A DNA stretch of 64,000 nt from NCBI RefSeq assembly GCF_019145375.1, contig NZ_JAHSTX010000002.1:1-64000 (forward strand). Direction: 5' to 3'. The notes beneath the pieces are model-generated. The model saw only the letters and a program-made list of their open reading frames with translations. It ran no database searches and had not been told where the DNA came from. The translations under genes were made by a program, and so were the position numbers. Positions 8,644 to 16,999 of the stretch are shown here, in pieces (positions within the stretch are counted from its first letter, which is position 1; each line of letters begins with the position of its first letter). This DNA comes from Pseudomonas triticicola (GTDB taxonomy: Bacteria; Pseudomonadota; Gammaproteobacteria; Pseudomonadales; Pseudomonadaceae).

Positions 8644-10767
8644 ATGGAATGCGCGCAACCCCAGCCAGGTGAAGGCAGCTCGGTCCTTTTGATCGTCGAT
8701 GATTACCCCGAAAATCTGATCAGCATGCGCGCGTTGCTGCAGCGTCAGGATTGGCACGTGATGACCGCCGCCTCTGGTTTCGAGGCGCTGAACCTATTGC
8801 TCGAACACGACATCGATCTGGTTCTGCTCGATGTGCAGATGCCCGGCATGGACGGTTTCGAAGTCGCACGGCTGATGCGCGGCAGCCAGCGCACGCGGCT
8901 GACGCCGATCATTTTCCTTACCGCCAACGAGCAATCTCAGGACGCCGTGATCAAGGGCTATGCCAGCGGCGCGGTGGATTACCTGTTCAAGCCGTTCGAT
9001 CCGCAAATCCTCAAGCCCAAGGTCCAGGCGCTGCTCGAGCACCAGCGCAATCGTCGTGCCTTGCAACGCCTCAGTCATGACCTGGAAGTGGCGCGCGCCT
9101 TCAATGCCTCGGTGCTGGACAACGCAGCCGAAGGCATTCTGGTGCTGAGCGAGGACGGCGTGATTCGCTTTGCCAACCCGGCGATTTCGCGACTGCTCAA
9201 CGCGCCGGTCAAGGAGCTTGAGGGCAAGGAGTTTCTCGATTTCCTGCAGAAGCCACACATTCCCCTGTGGGCCGATTCCGAGTTCTACGCCGGCTACCAA
9301 CGCGGTGAAACCCTGCGCCTGCATGATGCGTTGCTGCGCACGGCGCCGGGACAGCAAGTGCCGGTGGCCTTGTCCTGCGCGCCGCTGCCCTCGGAGCAGC
9401 ATGCGATGGTGGTGACGGTGCTGGACATGTCGGTGGTGCGTCACTTGCACCAGCAACTGGAGTTCCAGGCGGTGACCGATCCGCTGACCGGGCTGCTCAA
9501 TCGGCGCGGGTTCTACCAGACCGTGGAAAACCTGCTGTTGCGCGGCGAACGCAGCGACAGCAGTTGGGTGTTGCTCTACCTTGATCTTGATGGCTTCAAA
9601 CGGGTCAACGATTCCCTCGGCCACGATGCCGGCGATCGCGTGTTGCGCTGGGTTTCCGAGCAACTGAAGGCGTGCCTGCGGCCGTTCGATATTCTCGCGC
9701 GCATGGGCGGCGATGAATTCACCGCGCTGCTGGATCTGGAGTTTCCCGAGCAAGCGGCGAAGATTGCCGAAAAACTCATCGAACGGGTATCGGTCTGTCA
9801 GCAGATCGAAGGTCTGGATATCGTCCTTGGCGCCAGTATCGGCATCGCTACTTATCCAGACTGCGGGCGCAATCTCGACGGTTTGCTGCGCGCTTCGGAC
9901 ATTGCCATGTACGAAGCCAAGCGTGCCGGCCGTCAGCAATATCGCTTCTATGATCATGAAATGAACGGTCGCGCACGCTCGCGTCTGATGCTTGAAGACA
10001 GTGTGCGCGAGGCCATCGAGAATCGTGATTTCAATCTGGTCTACCAGCCGCAGGTAGCGATCGGCAGCGGACAGATCCGCGGGTTCGAAGCGTTGCTGCG
10101 CTGGCAGCATCCGAGCGTCGGCGATGTGCCGCCGGGGTTGTTTCTGCCATTGCTGGAAGAGGCGCGCTTGATCAGTCGCCTCGGCAGCTGGATCTATCAC
10201 CGTGGCGCCGGTCAGCGTAAAGCCTGGGAAACCTTGTTCGCTGAAGATCTGGTGCTTGGCGTGAGCCTGAGCAATACCCAGTTCGGCCTGCCGAATCTGG
10301 TCACTGAATTGCGTCAAGTCATGGAACGCCATGCGCTGCAACCGCAGCAACTGGAAGTCGAGGTCACCGAAGAAGCGTTGATGCAAAACCCGGACGAAAC
10401 CCGTAAGCAACTGCGGCTGCTACGTCATCTCGGGGTGCGCGTGGCGCTGGATGATTTTGGTTCGGGGCCGTGCTCGCTGGCACATCTGCGCGATCTGGAA
10501 CTGGACACACTGAAGCTCGACCGCCACTTGATCGCGCGCCTGCCGGACTCGCCACGTGATGCGGCGCTGGTGCGCATGGTCATCGACCTGTGCAAGCAAT
10601 ACGGTCTGCTGGTGATTGCCGAAGGAGTGGAAACCCTCGAGCAATATCAGTGGCTGCAAGCCCATGGCTGCGAGTATGTGCAGGGCTTCCTCGTCGCGCG
10701 GCCATTGATCGCCGAAGACGCGGTCAGCTTCGTCGAACCGTTTGACTGGAGCGCGTTGCCCGGTTGA
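8644..10767 (+). CDS. REC-PAS-GGDEF-EAL cyclic-di-GMP response regulator
   Basis: 707 residues from the ATG at 8644, preceded by AGAGAAG; an in-frame codon at 8605 is less likely. Receiver domain at 1-130 with Asp19, Asp20, the phosphoacceptor Asp63 and Lys116. A PAS-like segment covers about 145-265. The GGDEF domain at about 275-440 has an intact GGDEF at 355-359 and an RxxD inhibitory site (RPFD, 346-349) five residues before it. The EAL domain at about 455-700 shows EALLRW at 482-487, a DDFGSG loop and EGVET. Both catalytic halves look active by motif, so net synthesis or hydrolysis cannot be told. No partner histidine kinase is adjacent. Confidence 0.88.
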   Translation: MECAQPQPGEGSSVLLIVDDYPENLISMRALLQRQDWHVMTAASGFEALNLLLEHDIDLVLLDVQMPGMDGFEVARLMRGSQRTRLTPIIFLTANEQSQDAVIKGYASGAVDYLFKPFDPQILKPKVQALLEHQRNRRALQRLSHDLEVARAFNASVLDNAAEGILVLSEDGVIRFANPAISRLLNAPVKELEGKEFLDFLQKPHIPLWADSEFYAGYQRGETLRLHDALLRTAPGQQVPVALSCAPLPSEQHAMVVTVLDMSVVRHLHQQLEFQAVTDPLTGLLNRRGFYQTVENLLLRGERSDSSWVLLYLDLDGFKRVNDSLGHDAGDRVLRWVSEQLKACLRPFDILARMGGDEFTALLDLEFPEQAAKIAEKLIERVSVCQQIEGLDIVLGASIGIATYPDCGRNLDGLLRASDIAMYEAKRAGRQQYRFYDHEMNGRARSRLMLEDSVREAIENRDFNLVYQPQVAIGSGQIRGFEALLRWQHPSVGDVPPGLFLPLLEEARLISRLGSWIYHRGAGQRKAWETLFAEDLVLGVSLSNTQFGLPNLVTELRQVMERHALQPQQLEVEVTEEALMQNPDETRKQLRLLRHLGVRVALDDFGSGPCSLAHLRDLELDTLKLDRHLIARLPDSPRDAALVRMVIDLCKQYGLLVIAEGVETLEQYQWLQAHGCEYVQGFLVARPLIAEDAVSFVEPFDWSALPG

Positions 10768-10811
10768 ATTCGCTACACTGGCGGACCTTTTTCGAACCGC
10801 GTCGCTCGTCC

Positions 10812-11306
10812 ATGACTGTGTTGAAGTACCTCCAGGCCTACCCCGCGCAATTGCAGGATCAGGTGCGCCAACTGATTGCCGAAGGGCGGCTGGGTGATTA
10901 CCTCGATCAACGCTATTCGGGGCGGCATGACGTGCAAAGCGACAAGGCCTTGTACAGCTACGCGCTGGATCTCAAGCAGCAGTACATGCGCAATGCGCCG
11001 GCCATCGACAAAGTGCTGTTCGACAACCGCCTCGACCTGACCCACCGCGCGCTCGGTCTGCACAGCACGGTGTCGCGGGTGCAGGGCGGCAAGCTCAAGG
11101 CCAACAAGGAAATTCGCATCGCCGCGCTGTTCAAGGATGCCGCGCCGGATTTTCTGAAGATGATCGTGGTGCACGAGCTGGCGCACTTCAAGGAATCGGA
11201 TCACAACAAGGCGTTCTATAAACTGTGCGAGCACATGCTGCCGGGGTATCACCAGATCGAGTTCGATCTGCGTGTGTACCTGACGTGGCGGGATATGCAG
11301 GCTTGA
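10812..11306 (+). CDS. YgjP-like zinc metallopeptidase-fold protein
   Basis: 164 residues from the ATG at 10812; an upstream ATG at 10764 overlaps the previous stop and gives an atypical tail. The zinc motif HELAHFKESDH is at 121-131, giving the His-Glu-x-x-His pair and a third His at 131. This fits the DUF45/YgjP/SprT-like group often annotated as M48 family metallopeptidase. Members are cytosolic, and E. coli YgjP has been described as a UTP pyrophosphatase, so proteolysis is not certain. It lies just after the GGDEF-EAL gene and 18 bases before the next one and may be co-transcribed. Confidence 0.7.
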   Translation: MTVLKYLQAYPAQLQDQVRQLIAEGRLGDYLDQRYSGRHDVQSDKALYSYALDLKQQYMRNAPAIDKVLFDNRLDLTHRALGLHSTVSRVQGGKLKANKEIRIAALFKDAAPDFLKMIVVHELAHFKESDHNKAFYKLCEHMLPGYHQIEFDLRVYLTWRDMQA

Positions 11307-11324
11307 CCAATCAGGAAGGTGTGG

Positions 11325-11621
11325 ATGGACGTCAGCAAGACCAAGAGCAGTTTCTATCGCCGTTTGTACGTGGCTTATCTGATCGATAGCGGCCTGGCGC
11401 CGAGTGTGCCGACGCTGACCGAAGTCACCGGCATGCCGCGACGCACGGCGCAGGACACGATTGCCGCGCTGGCCGATCTGGACATCATCTGCGAGTTCGA
11501 ACAGGAAGAGGGCGCACGCAATCATGCCGGGCGCTATCGGATTCGTGAATGGGGAGCGATTGATCGCGGCTGGATCGAGCGCAATTTGCGGCAGATAAAA
11601 GCGGTGCTGGAATACCCCTGA
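11325..11621 (+). CDS. Small winged-helix DNA-binding protein
   Basis: 98 residues. The ATG at 11325 has a clean AGGAAGG five bases upstream, so I prefer it to the GTG at 11319. The helical N-terminus SFYRRLYVAYLIDSG leads into a helix-turn-helix (TLTEVTGMPRRTAQDTIAALADLDI) and a beta-wing with GRYRIREWG. No ligand domain is present. It follows the YgjP-like gene by 18 bases. Likely a transcription regulator of unknown target. Confidence 0.65.
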   Translation: MDVSKTKSSFYRRLYVAYLIDSGLAPSVPTLTEVTGMPRRTAQDTIAALADLDIICEFEQEEGARNHAGRYRIREWGAIDRGWIERNLRQIKAVLEYP

Positions 11622-11644
11622 TTCCTGCGCGGACGGTTCTGACG

Positions 11645-11713
11645 CCTTCGCGAGCAGGCTCGCTCCCACAATGGATATGCATTCCCTGTGGGAGCGAGCC
11701 TGCTCGCGAAAGG
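11645..11713. repeat. REP pair (REPIN), class 1
   Basis: Two inverted copies of GCGAGCAGGCTCGCTCCCAC separated by about 16 bases, between convergent genes. This is the most common repeat of the window (see also 15556, 16883, 23239, 34990, 36633, 37261, 43421, 49784, 54716 and 62113). Such pairs are moved by RAYT transposases encoded elsewhere and can act as stem-loops at transcript ends. Confidence 0.9.
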
Positions 11714-11717
11714 GCCT

Positions 11718-12170
11718 TCAGGACCGACGCATGCCGATGTGCGGAATGTCATCCTCCAGATATTCCTCGCCGACTGCGACAAACCCGTACTTGCCGTAAT
11801 ACCCCTGCAGATGTGCCTGCGCCGACAGATAGATCGGTACCTGCGGCCAGTGCTTTTCGGCCTGCTTCAGCGCCTGTTCCATCATCGCGTGGCCCAACCC
11901 TTTGCCACGGCCGGCGGGCGCGGTCACCACGCGGCCAATCACCACGTCGCCGCCTTGGGACTCCGGGTCGAGCAGGCGCAGATAAGCCATCAGCTGATCA
12001 TCCTCCCAGCCCATCAGGTGATGGGTATCGCCCTCCAGATCCTGGCCGTCGAGGTCTGGATAAGCACATTTCTGTTCGACCACGAATACATCAGAGCGCA
12101 GCTTCAACAGGGCGTACAACTGCTCTTTGCCCAGATCACGATGATGTTTGCAGATCCACTCGATTGTCAT
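11718..12170 (-). CDS. elaA: ElaA-type GNAT N-acetyltransferase
   Basis: 150 residues, the usual length for ElaA. It begins with the ElaA hallmark YALLKLRSDVFVVEQKCAYPDLDGQD and carries the acetyl-CoA loop RGKGLGHAMM around 88-97. The family transfers acetyl groups to an unknown acceptor. The start has GGAATCGG upstream. It is convergent with the winged-helix gene, with a REPIN between them. Family assignment is firm; substrate unknown. Confidence 0.85.
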   Translation of the reverse strand: MTIEWICKHHRDLGKEQLYALLKLRSDVFVVEQKCAYPDLDGQDLEGDTHHLMGWEDDQLMAYLRLLDPESQGGDVVIGRVVTAPAGRGKGLGHAMMEQALKQAEKHWPQVPIYLSAQAHLQGYYGKYGFVAVGEEYLEDDIPHIGMRRS

Positions 12171-12425
12171 TTTCCGATTCCTTGACCATGTCGCCCGATA
12201 CTAAGCGCAGCAGCGCCGTATGTCTGTATGGCGCAACAGTCTGTGATAAAGGTCAAAATGCCACTATTCCTTTCTCGCGCTGGCTGCGACTTTGTGTAAT
12301 CTGCTCAAGAGCACTGTCCACTGGCTCCCATGAGCTAATGTTCAATGCTTGGGTTTTGCCGGTAAGGGGCCTTGGGTTTTGACGTGAAACCACGTCGGGC
12401 GGTTGCCCGCTGAGGATGTTCAAGC

Positions 12426-13163
12426 ATGCTGCGATTGCTTCAAGCCGTTGCTTTGATCGGACTGCTGGTGCTCGGCCAGGATGCTGCGGCGCAGAAGCTG
12501 CGGCTGGCGTTCGATAACTGGCCGCCGTTTACCGACGATGCACTGGTCAACGGTGGCCTGGCCACCGACATTGTCAGCACCGCACTGGCTCGCGCCGGTT
12601 ATGCCAGCGGTTACGAGCAAGTGCCATGGGCGCGCGCATTGCTGGGGATCGGCGAGGGGCGTTACGACGTTCTGGTCAACGCCTGGTACAACGACGAGCG
12701 CACGCAGATCGGCCAGTTTTCCGGCGAGTACCTGATCAACCGCATCCGCTTCCTCAAGCGTAAAGACGCGCCCATTGAATACAACAGCCTCGAGCAACTG
12801 CACACCTATCCGATTGCGGTGGTGCGCGGCTATGCCTATTCCGCCCCGTTCGATGCCGACACGGCGATGCAGAAAGTCCCTGTGCACAACTTCGCCATGG
12901 GCGTGCGCATGCTCGCGGCGGATCGGGTCAAGCTGACGCTTGAGGATGAGTACGTAGCGAAGTATTACCTGGCGCGGGAATCGGCCAAGGTGCGCAATTC
13001 GGTGGAGTTCCTACCCAAGCCGTTGAGTGAGAACAGCCTGCATATTCTGGTCAGCCTGAAGAATCCGCAGCATGAGCAGATCGTTGCCGGGTTTGACCGG
13101 GCGATTGCAGCGATGAAGGCTGACGGGACTTATGAGAAGTTATTGCGGCGGCACGGAATGTAG
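12426..13163 (+). CDS. Periplasmic solute-binding protein, family 3
   Basis: 245 residues. A signal peptide (LLQAVALIGLLVLGQDAAAQ) is followed by KLRLAFDNWPPFT, the usual opening of family 3 polar amino acid binding proteins. The C-terminal DRAIAAMKADGTYEKLLRRHGM is also typical. No permease or ATPase lies beside it, so it may be an orphan receptor-type binding protein or serve a transporter elsewhere. Ligand unknown. Hairpins GACGTG/CACGTC and a GGGC-rich one lie in the 255-bp leader (12394-12420). Confidence 0.8.
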   Translation: MLRLLQAVALIGLLVLGQDAAAQKLRLAFDNWPPFTDDALVNGGLATDIVSTALARAGYASGYEQVPWARALLGIGEGRYDVLVNAWYNDERTQIGQFSGEYLINRIRFLKRKDAPIEYNSLEQLHTYPIAVVRGYAYSAPFDADTAMQKVPVHNFAMGVRMLAADRVKLTLEDEYVAKYYLARESAKVRNSVEFLPKPLSENSLHILVSLKNPQHEQIVAGFDRAIAAMKADGTYEKLLRRHGM

Positions 13164-13171
13164 TTGGGAGC

Positions 13172-13262
13172 TACAAGCTTCAAGCGGCAAGCTGCAAGTT
13201 AGAAGCCGGGTAGCGTTTGGCTTGTAGCTTGTAGCTTGTAGCTTGTAGCTTGCAACTTGCAG
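13172..13262. repeat. Inverted array of 7-bp repeats
   Basis: Five heptamers on the left (CTACAAG, CTTCAAG, CGGCAAG, CTGCAAG, TTAGAAG at 13172-13206) face six on the right (four CTTGTAG, then CTTGCAA, CTTGCAG at 13221-13262) across a 14-base loop. The transcript of either strand would form a long heptad-phased hairpin between two convergent genes, so it may act as a two-way terminator. Confidence 0.8.
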
Positions 13263-15437
13263 CTAGACCTCTTTGATCAGATGCGCCGCCAATGTCCGAA
13301 GCGGTCCCAACTGGCGGCAAATCAGCGCCAGCTGCGTTTGCACCAGTCGCTGCCCTTCATCAATCTCCTCCGGCATCTGTTCAAGCTCATTGGCCAGCGC
13401 CTCCTCTTCATCACTCTGGATCGCGATCGGCTGCTTGCTCGCGAGGCCTTGGGCGATTTCGTCGATGCTGGTCGCCAGTTTCACCCCGGCGCCTTCGATC
13501 AGATGCTCGCGCACATCCGCCGGCAGTTGCGTTTCACGGTGCGCACCGAGCCCGGACAGGTAACTGAGCAACGTGTGCGACAGCACCAGGAAGCGGAAGC
13601 CGACATCCGCCTCCTTACGGAAATGCCCCGGCTCCATGAGCATGTTCGCCAGTGTCGTCGACAGCGCCGCGTCGGCGTTGTGCGCGTTGCGGCGCGCCAG
13701 GCGATAGGCGAGGTCGTCACTTTTGCCGGCGGCGTATTGCTGCATGATCTGGCGCAGGTAGATGCTGTTGCAGGTCAGGGTGTTCGCCAGCACTTTGTTC
13801 AGGCGCCGACCCTGCCAGTCCGGCAGGAACAGGAACACCGCCAGCCCGGCAATCAAACTGCCCAGCAAGGTATCGAACAACCGTGGCAGGAACAGCCCGT
13901 AGCCATCGCCGACCTGATTGAAGCAGAACAGCACCATGATCGTGATTGCCGCCGTCGCCAGGGTGTAGCGGGTGGTGCGATTGGTGAAGAACACCACGCC
14001 GGCAGCAATGGCGAAGCACGATTGCACTACCGGGTTGGGGAACAGATCGAACAGCGCCCAGGCCACCGTCAGGCCAATGGCCGTGCCGATGATCCGCTGG
14101 CCGAGCTTACGCCGGGTGGCGCCGTAGTTCGGCTGGCAGACGAACAGCGTGGTGAGGATGATCCAGTAGCCTTGCGACGGGTGGATCAGGTGCACCATGC
14201 CGTAGCCGATGCTCAGTGCCAGCGGCAAGCGCAGGGCATGGCGGAACAGCAGCGAGGTCGGCGTCAGTTGTGTACGCAGGCGAATCCACACGTCCTTGAG
14301 ATTGCGCGGTGAGCGGTCGAGCAGGCTGCTGTCGGTGGCGTCCGCCAGGGCATCGGGGTTGCTGGCATCGCTGAGCAGGCGGTCGAGGGTGCCGAGGTTG
14401 GCCGCCAGGGCGCGTAGCGAGCGCAGCAGGCCGCGCCATGCCGGGTTGCTCTGGATGCGTAAATGTTCGAGGGAGGCATGCAGGTCATTCAGGGCTTCGG
14501 CGAAACTGGCGTCGTAGATGAACGGCTGGCGCATCTGGATTGACTCGGCCAAGGCCCGGCAGGCCTTGCCTTGCTGGCGCAGCAGGCGCTGGCAGCGGAA
14601 CAGCACGTCGCTATGGAAAAACGCCTCGGCCAGCGCGTTGTATGGGTAGTGCGAAGAGCTCGCGCGTTCGTGGATGTCCTGCGCGAGGAAATACAACTTC
14701 AGATACCGGCTGACTTTCGAGCCCGGTCGGCCGTTGCCGACACGGTGCAGGATGATTTCCTTGGCAGTGTTCAGTGCGGCGACCACCCGGCCATTCTGCT
14801 GCGCCAGTTCGAGGCGGCGGGCTTCGACGTCCATCTGCCGGACCGGCTCGAACAGCGAGGATTTCAGCTTCAGGTACAGGCCCAGTTCACGGAACAGCCG
14901 CGCCAGACTCTGCTGCACCGGTTGGTTGGAAAACAGCGCCTGCCACAGCACCGACAGCAGGCCATACCACGCCGCGCCGGCGACCAGCAGCATCGGTTCA
15001 TGCCAGAAATCGGTAACCGCGCCGCCGCGCTGATCGACGCCGATCATCGTGTACACCGACAGAATCAGCGTCGCCGAGGCGATCGCACCGTAACGCTCGC
15101 CCAGCGCGCCGAGCATGGTCAGGCCGAAACTGGCCAGCGCCAGGGCCACGGCGAAAATGATCGGGTAGGGAAAGAGCAACTCCACCGACAGCGCGGCGAT
15201 GCTGAAACACACCAGCGTCACCGCCAGAGCGTTGAGGCGACCCTGCCAACTGTCGTCGGTTTCGGCCAGGGCGCTGGCAATGATGCCGAGGAACAACGGG
15301 ATTAGCAGGCCCATTTCATCCTGATACCAGCACAGCGCCATGCTGCCGGTCAGGGCGATGAATACCCGCACGCTGTAGCTGAATTTATCCAGCGCCCACA
15401 GGCGCCGCAAAGACTGACGAAACGAGGTCGAGGACAT
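13263..15437 (-). CDS. yccS: YccS/YhfK family FUSC membrane protein
   Basis: 724 residues with the layout of the YccS/YhfK family. An N-terminal hydrophobic block of about six membrane segments (from FIALTGSMALCWY), a cytosolic helical region around 200-390, a second block (LPLALSIGYGMVHL to LIAGLAVFLFLPD) and a C-terminal helical tail. The FUSC motif QPNYGATRRKLGQRIIGT is present. Relatives are linked to export of aromatic acids, but YccS itself has no proven substrate. It stands alone on the minus strand; the shine-dalgarno is weak. Confidence 0.85.
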   Translation of the reverse strand: MSSTSFRQSLRRLWALDKFSYSVRVFIALTGSMALCWYQDEMGLLIPLFLGIIASALAETDDSWQGRLNALAVTLVCFSIAALSVELLFPYPIIFAVALALASFGLTMLGALGERYGAIASATLILSVYTMIGVDQRGGAVTDFWHEPMLLVAGAAWYGLLSVLWQALFSNQPVQQSLARLFRELGLYLKLKSSLFEPVRQMDVEARRLELAQQNGRVVAALNTAKEIILHRVGNGRPGSKVSRYLKLYFLAQDIHERASSSHYPYNALAEAFFHSDVLFRCQRLLRQQGKACRALAESIQMRQPFIYDASFAEALNDLHASLEHLRIQSNPAWRGLLRSLRALAANLGTLDRLLSDASNPDALADATDSSLLDRSPRNLKDVWIRLRTQLTPTSLLFRHALRLPLALSIGYGMVHLIHPSQGYWIILTTLFVCQPNYGATRRKLGQRIIGTAIGLTVAWALFDLFPNPVVQSCFAIAAGVVFFTNRTTRYTLATAAITIMVLFCFNQVGDGYGLFLPRLFDTLLGSLIAGLAVFLFLPDWQGRRLNKVLANTLTCNSIYLRQIMQQYAAGKSDDLAYRLARRNAHNADAALSTTLANMLMEPGHFRKEADVGFRFLVLSHTLLSYLSGLGAHRETQLPADVREHLIEGAGVKLATSIDEIAQGLASKQPIAIQSDEEEALANELEQMPEEIDEGQRLVQTQLALICRQLGPLRTLAAHLIKEV

Positions 15438-15555
15438 GAAGTGCGAAGGCCTTCCGAGGCGATGCCGCTAAATTGAGCCAGTAATGACGCCGACGCAATG
15501 GCGCCGAGCACATCTGACAGCAAAAAGTGTTCCTTTTACTTACACCACAAACCAA

Positions 15556-15645
15556 TGTGGGAGCGAGCCTGCTCGCGAAAGCGGAGTGTCATTCAACATT
15601 GATGTCGGCTGGTACACCGCATTCGCGAGCAGGCTCGCTCCCACA
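15556..15645. repeat. REPIN, class 1
   Basis: Inverted GTGGGAGCGAGCCTGCTCGC units about 45 bases apart, between the start of yccS and the end of the flavoprotein gene. Confidence 0.88.
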
Positions 15646-15667
15646 GGGTTTTGTATGTGGCCTTGAG

Positions 15668-16846
15668 TTAAGCGTACTGCGCGGCGGCGTAACCAGAGGC
15701 CCAGGCCCACTGGAAATTGAAGCCGCCCAGATGCCCGGTGACGTCGAGGACTTCCCCAATAAAGTACAGGCCCGGGCTTTTCAGCGACTCCATGGTCTTC
15801 GACGACACCTCGCGGGTGTCGACGCCACCCAGTGTCACCTCAGCCGTGCGATAGCCTTCAGTTCCCGCCGGCACGACCTTCCAGCTGCCAAGCTTCTCGG
15901 CAATCTCCGCCAGTTCAGCGTGGGTGTACTGCTTCATCGGTTTGGAGACAAACCAGTTGTCCGCCAGCAGGTTGGCCATCTTCTTGGTGAAGATCTCGCC
16001 AAGCAAAGTTTTCAACTCGCTGTTCGGGCGTTCAGCGAGTTGCTGTTGCAACCAGCTCGCCGCGTCGTGATCCGGCAGCAGGTTGATCTCCACCGTGTCG
16101 CCGGGCTCCCAGAACGAACTGATCTGCAAGATCGCCGGGCCACTGAGGCCACGATGGGTGAACAGGATGTTCTCGCGAAAGCTCTGGTCATTGCAGCTGA
16201 CCAGACAATCCACCGAGGTGCCGGACAGCTCTGTGCACAACTCCTTGAGCTGGTCGGTAATGGTGAACGGCACCAGCCCGGCGCGGGTCGGCAGCAGCTC
16301 ATGGCCGAACTGTTTGGCGACCTGATAACCAAAACCGGTAGCGCCCAGGGTCGGAATCGATAGCCCGCCGGTGGCGATCACCAGCGATTGGCACTGGACC
16401 TGGCCGAGGGTGGTGTCGAGCAGATAACCACTGTCGGTTTTTTCGATGGTCTGGATCGAGGTGTCCAGGTGCAGCTCGACGCCGGCCTGATCGCATTCAT
16501 CAAGGAGCATGCCGAGAATGTCGCTGGATTTGTTATCGCAGAACAACTGGCCGAGTTTCTTCTCGTGGTACGGCACGCCATGTTTGCCGACCAGGCCGAT
16601 GAAATCCCACTGGGTGTAACGCGCCAGCGCCGATTTGCAGAAATGCGGGTTCTGCGAAAGGAAATTGCTCGGTTCGGTGTACATGTTGGTGAAATTGCAG
16701 CGGCCACCGCCGGACATGAGGATTTTCTTGCCGGCCTTGTTCGCGTGGTCGAGCAGCAACACCTGACGCCCGCGCCCGGCGGCGGTCAGGGCACACATCA
16801 AGCCGGCCGCGCCAGCGCCAATGATCACGACTTCGGTAGAGCGCAA
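15668..16846 (-). CDS. YhiN/HI0933-type FAD-dependent oxidoreductase
   Basis: 392 residues. The N-terminal VVIIGAGAAGLMCALTAA is the FAD-binding dinucleotide fold. KKILMSGGGRCNFTN is the signature of the HI0933 family, and the C-terminal GEVLDVTGHLGGFNFQWAWASGYAAAQ completes the FAD site. Substrate unknown. The only start that keeps the dinucleotide fold at the N-terminus is a TTG at 16846, with AGAGGA eight bases ahead. REPINs flank the gene on both sides. Confidence 0.85.
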   Translation of the reverse strand: MRSTEVVIIGAGAAGLMCALTAAGRGRQVLLLDHANKAGKKILMSGGGRCNFTNMYTEPSNFLSQNPHFCKSALARYTQWDFIGLVGKHGVPYHEKKLGQLFCDNKSSDILGMLLDECDQAGVELHLDTSIQTIEKTDSGYLLDTTLGQVQCQSLVIATGGLSIPTLGATGFGYQVAKQFGHELLPTRAGLVPFTITDQLKELCTELSGTSVDCLVSCNDQSFRENILFTHRGLSGPAILQISSFWEPGDTVEINLLPDHDAASWLQQQLAERPNSELKTLLGEIFTKKMANLLADNWFVSKPMKQYTHAELAEIAEKLGSWKVVPAGTEGYRTAEVTLGGVDTREVSSKTMESLKSPGLYFIGEVLDVTGHLGGFNFQWAWASGYAAAQYA

Positions 16847-16882
16847 AACGGTGTCCTCTTGGTGGGTCGCTACAAAACAAAC

Positions 16883-16972
16883 TGTGGGAGCGAGCCTGCT
16901 CGCGAAAGCGTTGTGTCATTCAACAATGATGTCGACTGACAGTTTGCATTCGCGAGCAGGCTCGCTCCCACA
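16883..16972. repeat. REPIN, class 1
   Basis: Same unit as at 15556, in the same orientation and with a similar inner segment, so the two pairs bracket the flavoprotein gene. Confidence 0.88.
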
Positions 16973-16999
16973 GGGGATCTCCTATGGATGGAAGATCGC

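Noticed and set aside
8794..10410. 538-codon minus-strand frame
   Set aside because: Antisense of the GGDEF-EAL gene; composition Gln/His/Arg-rich as expected for a shadow.
13221..13262. CRISPR-like array
   Set aside because: Units are 7 bp with no spacers, and they form an inverted pair.
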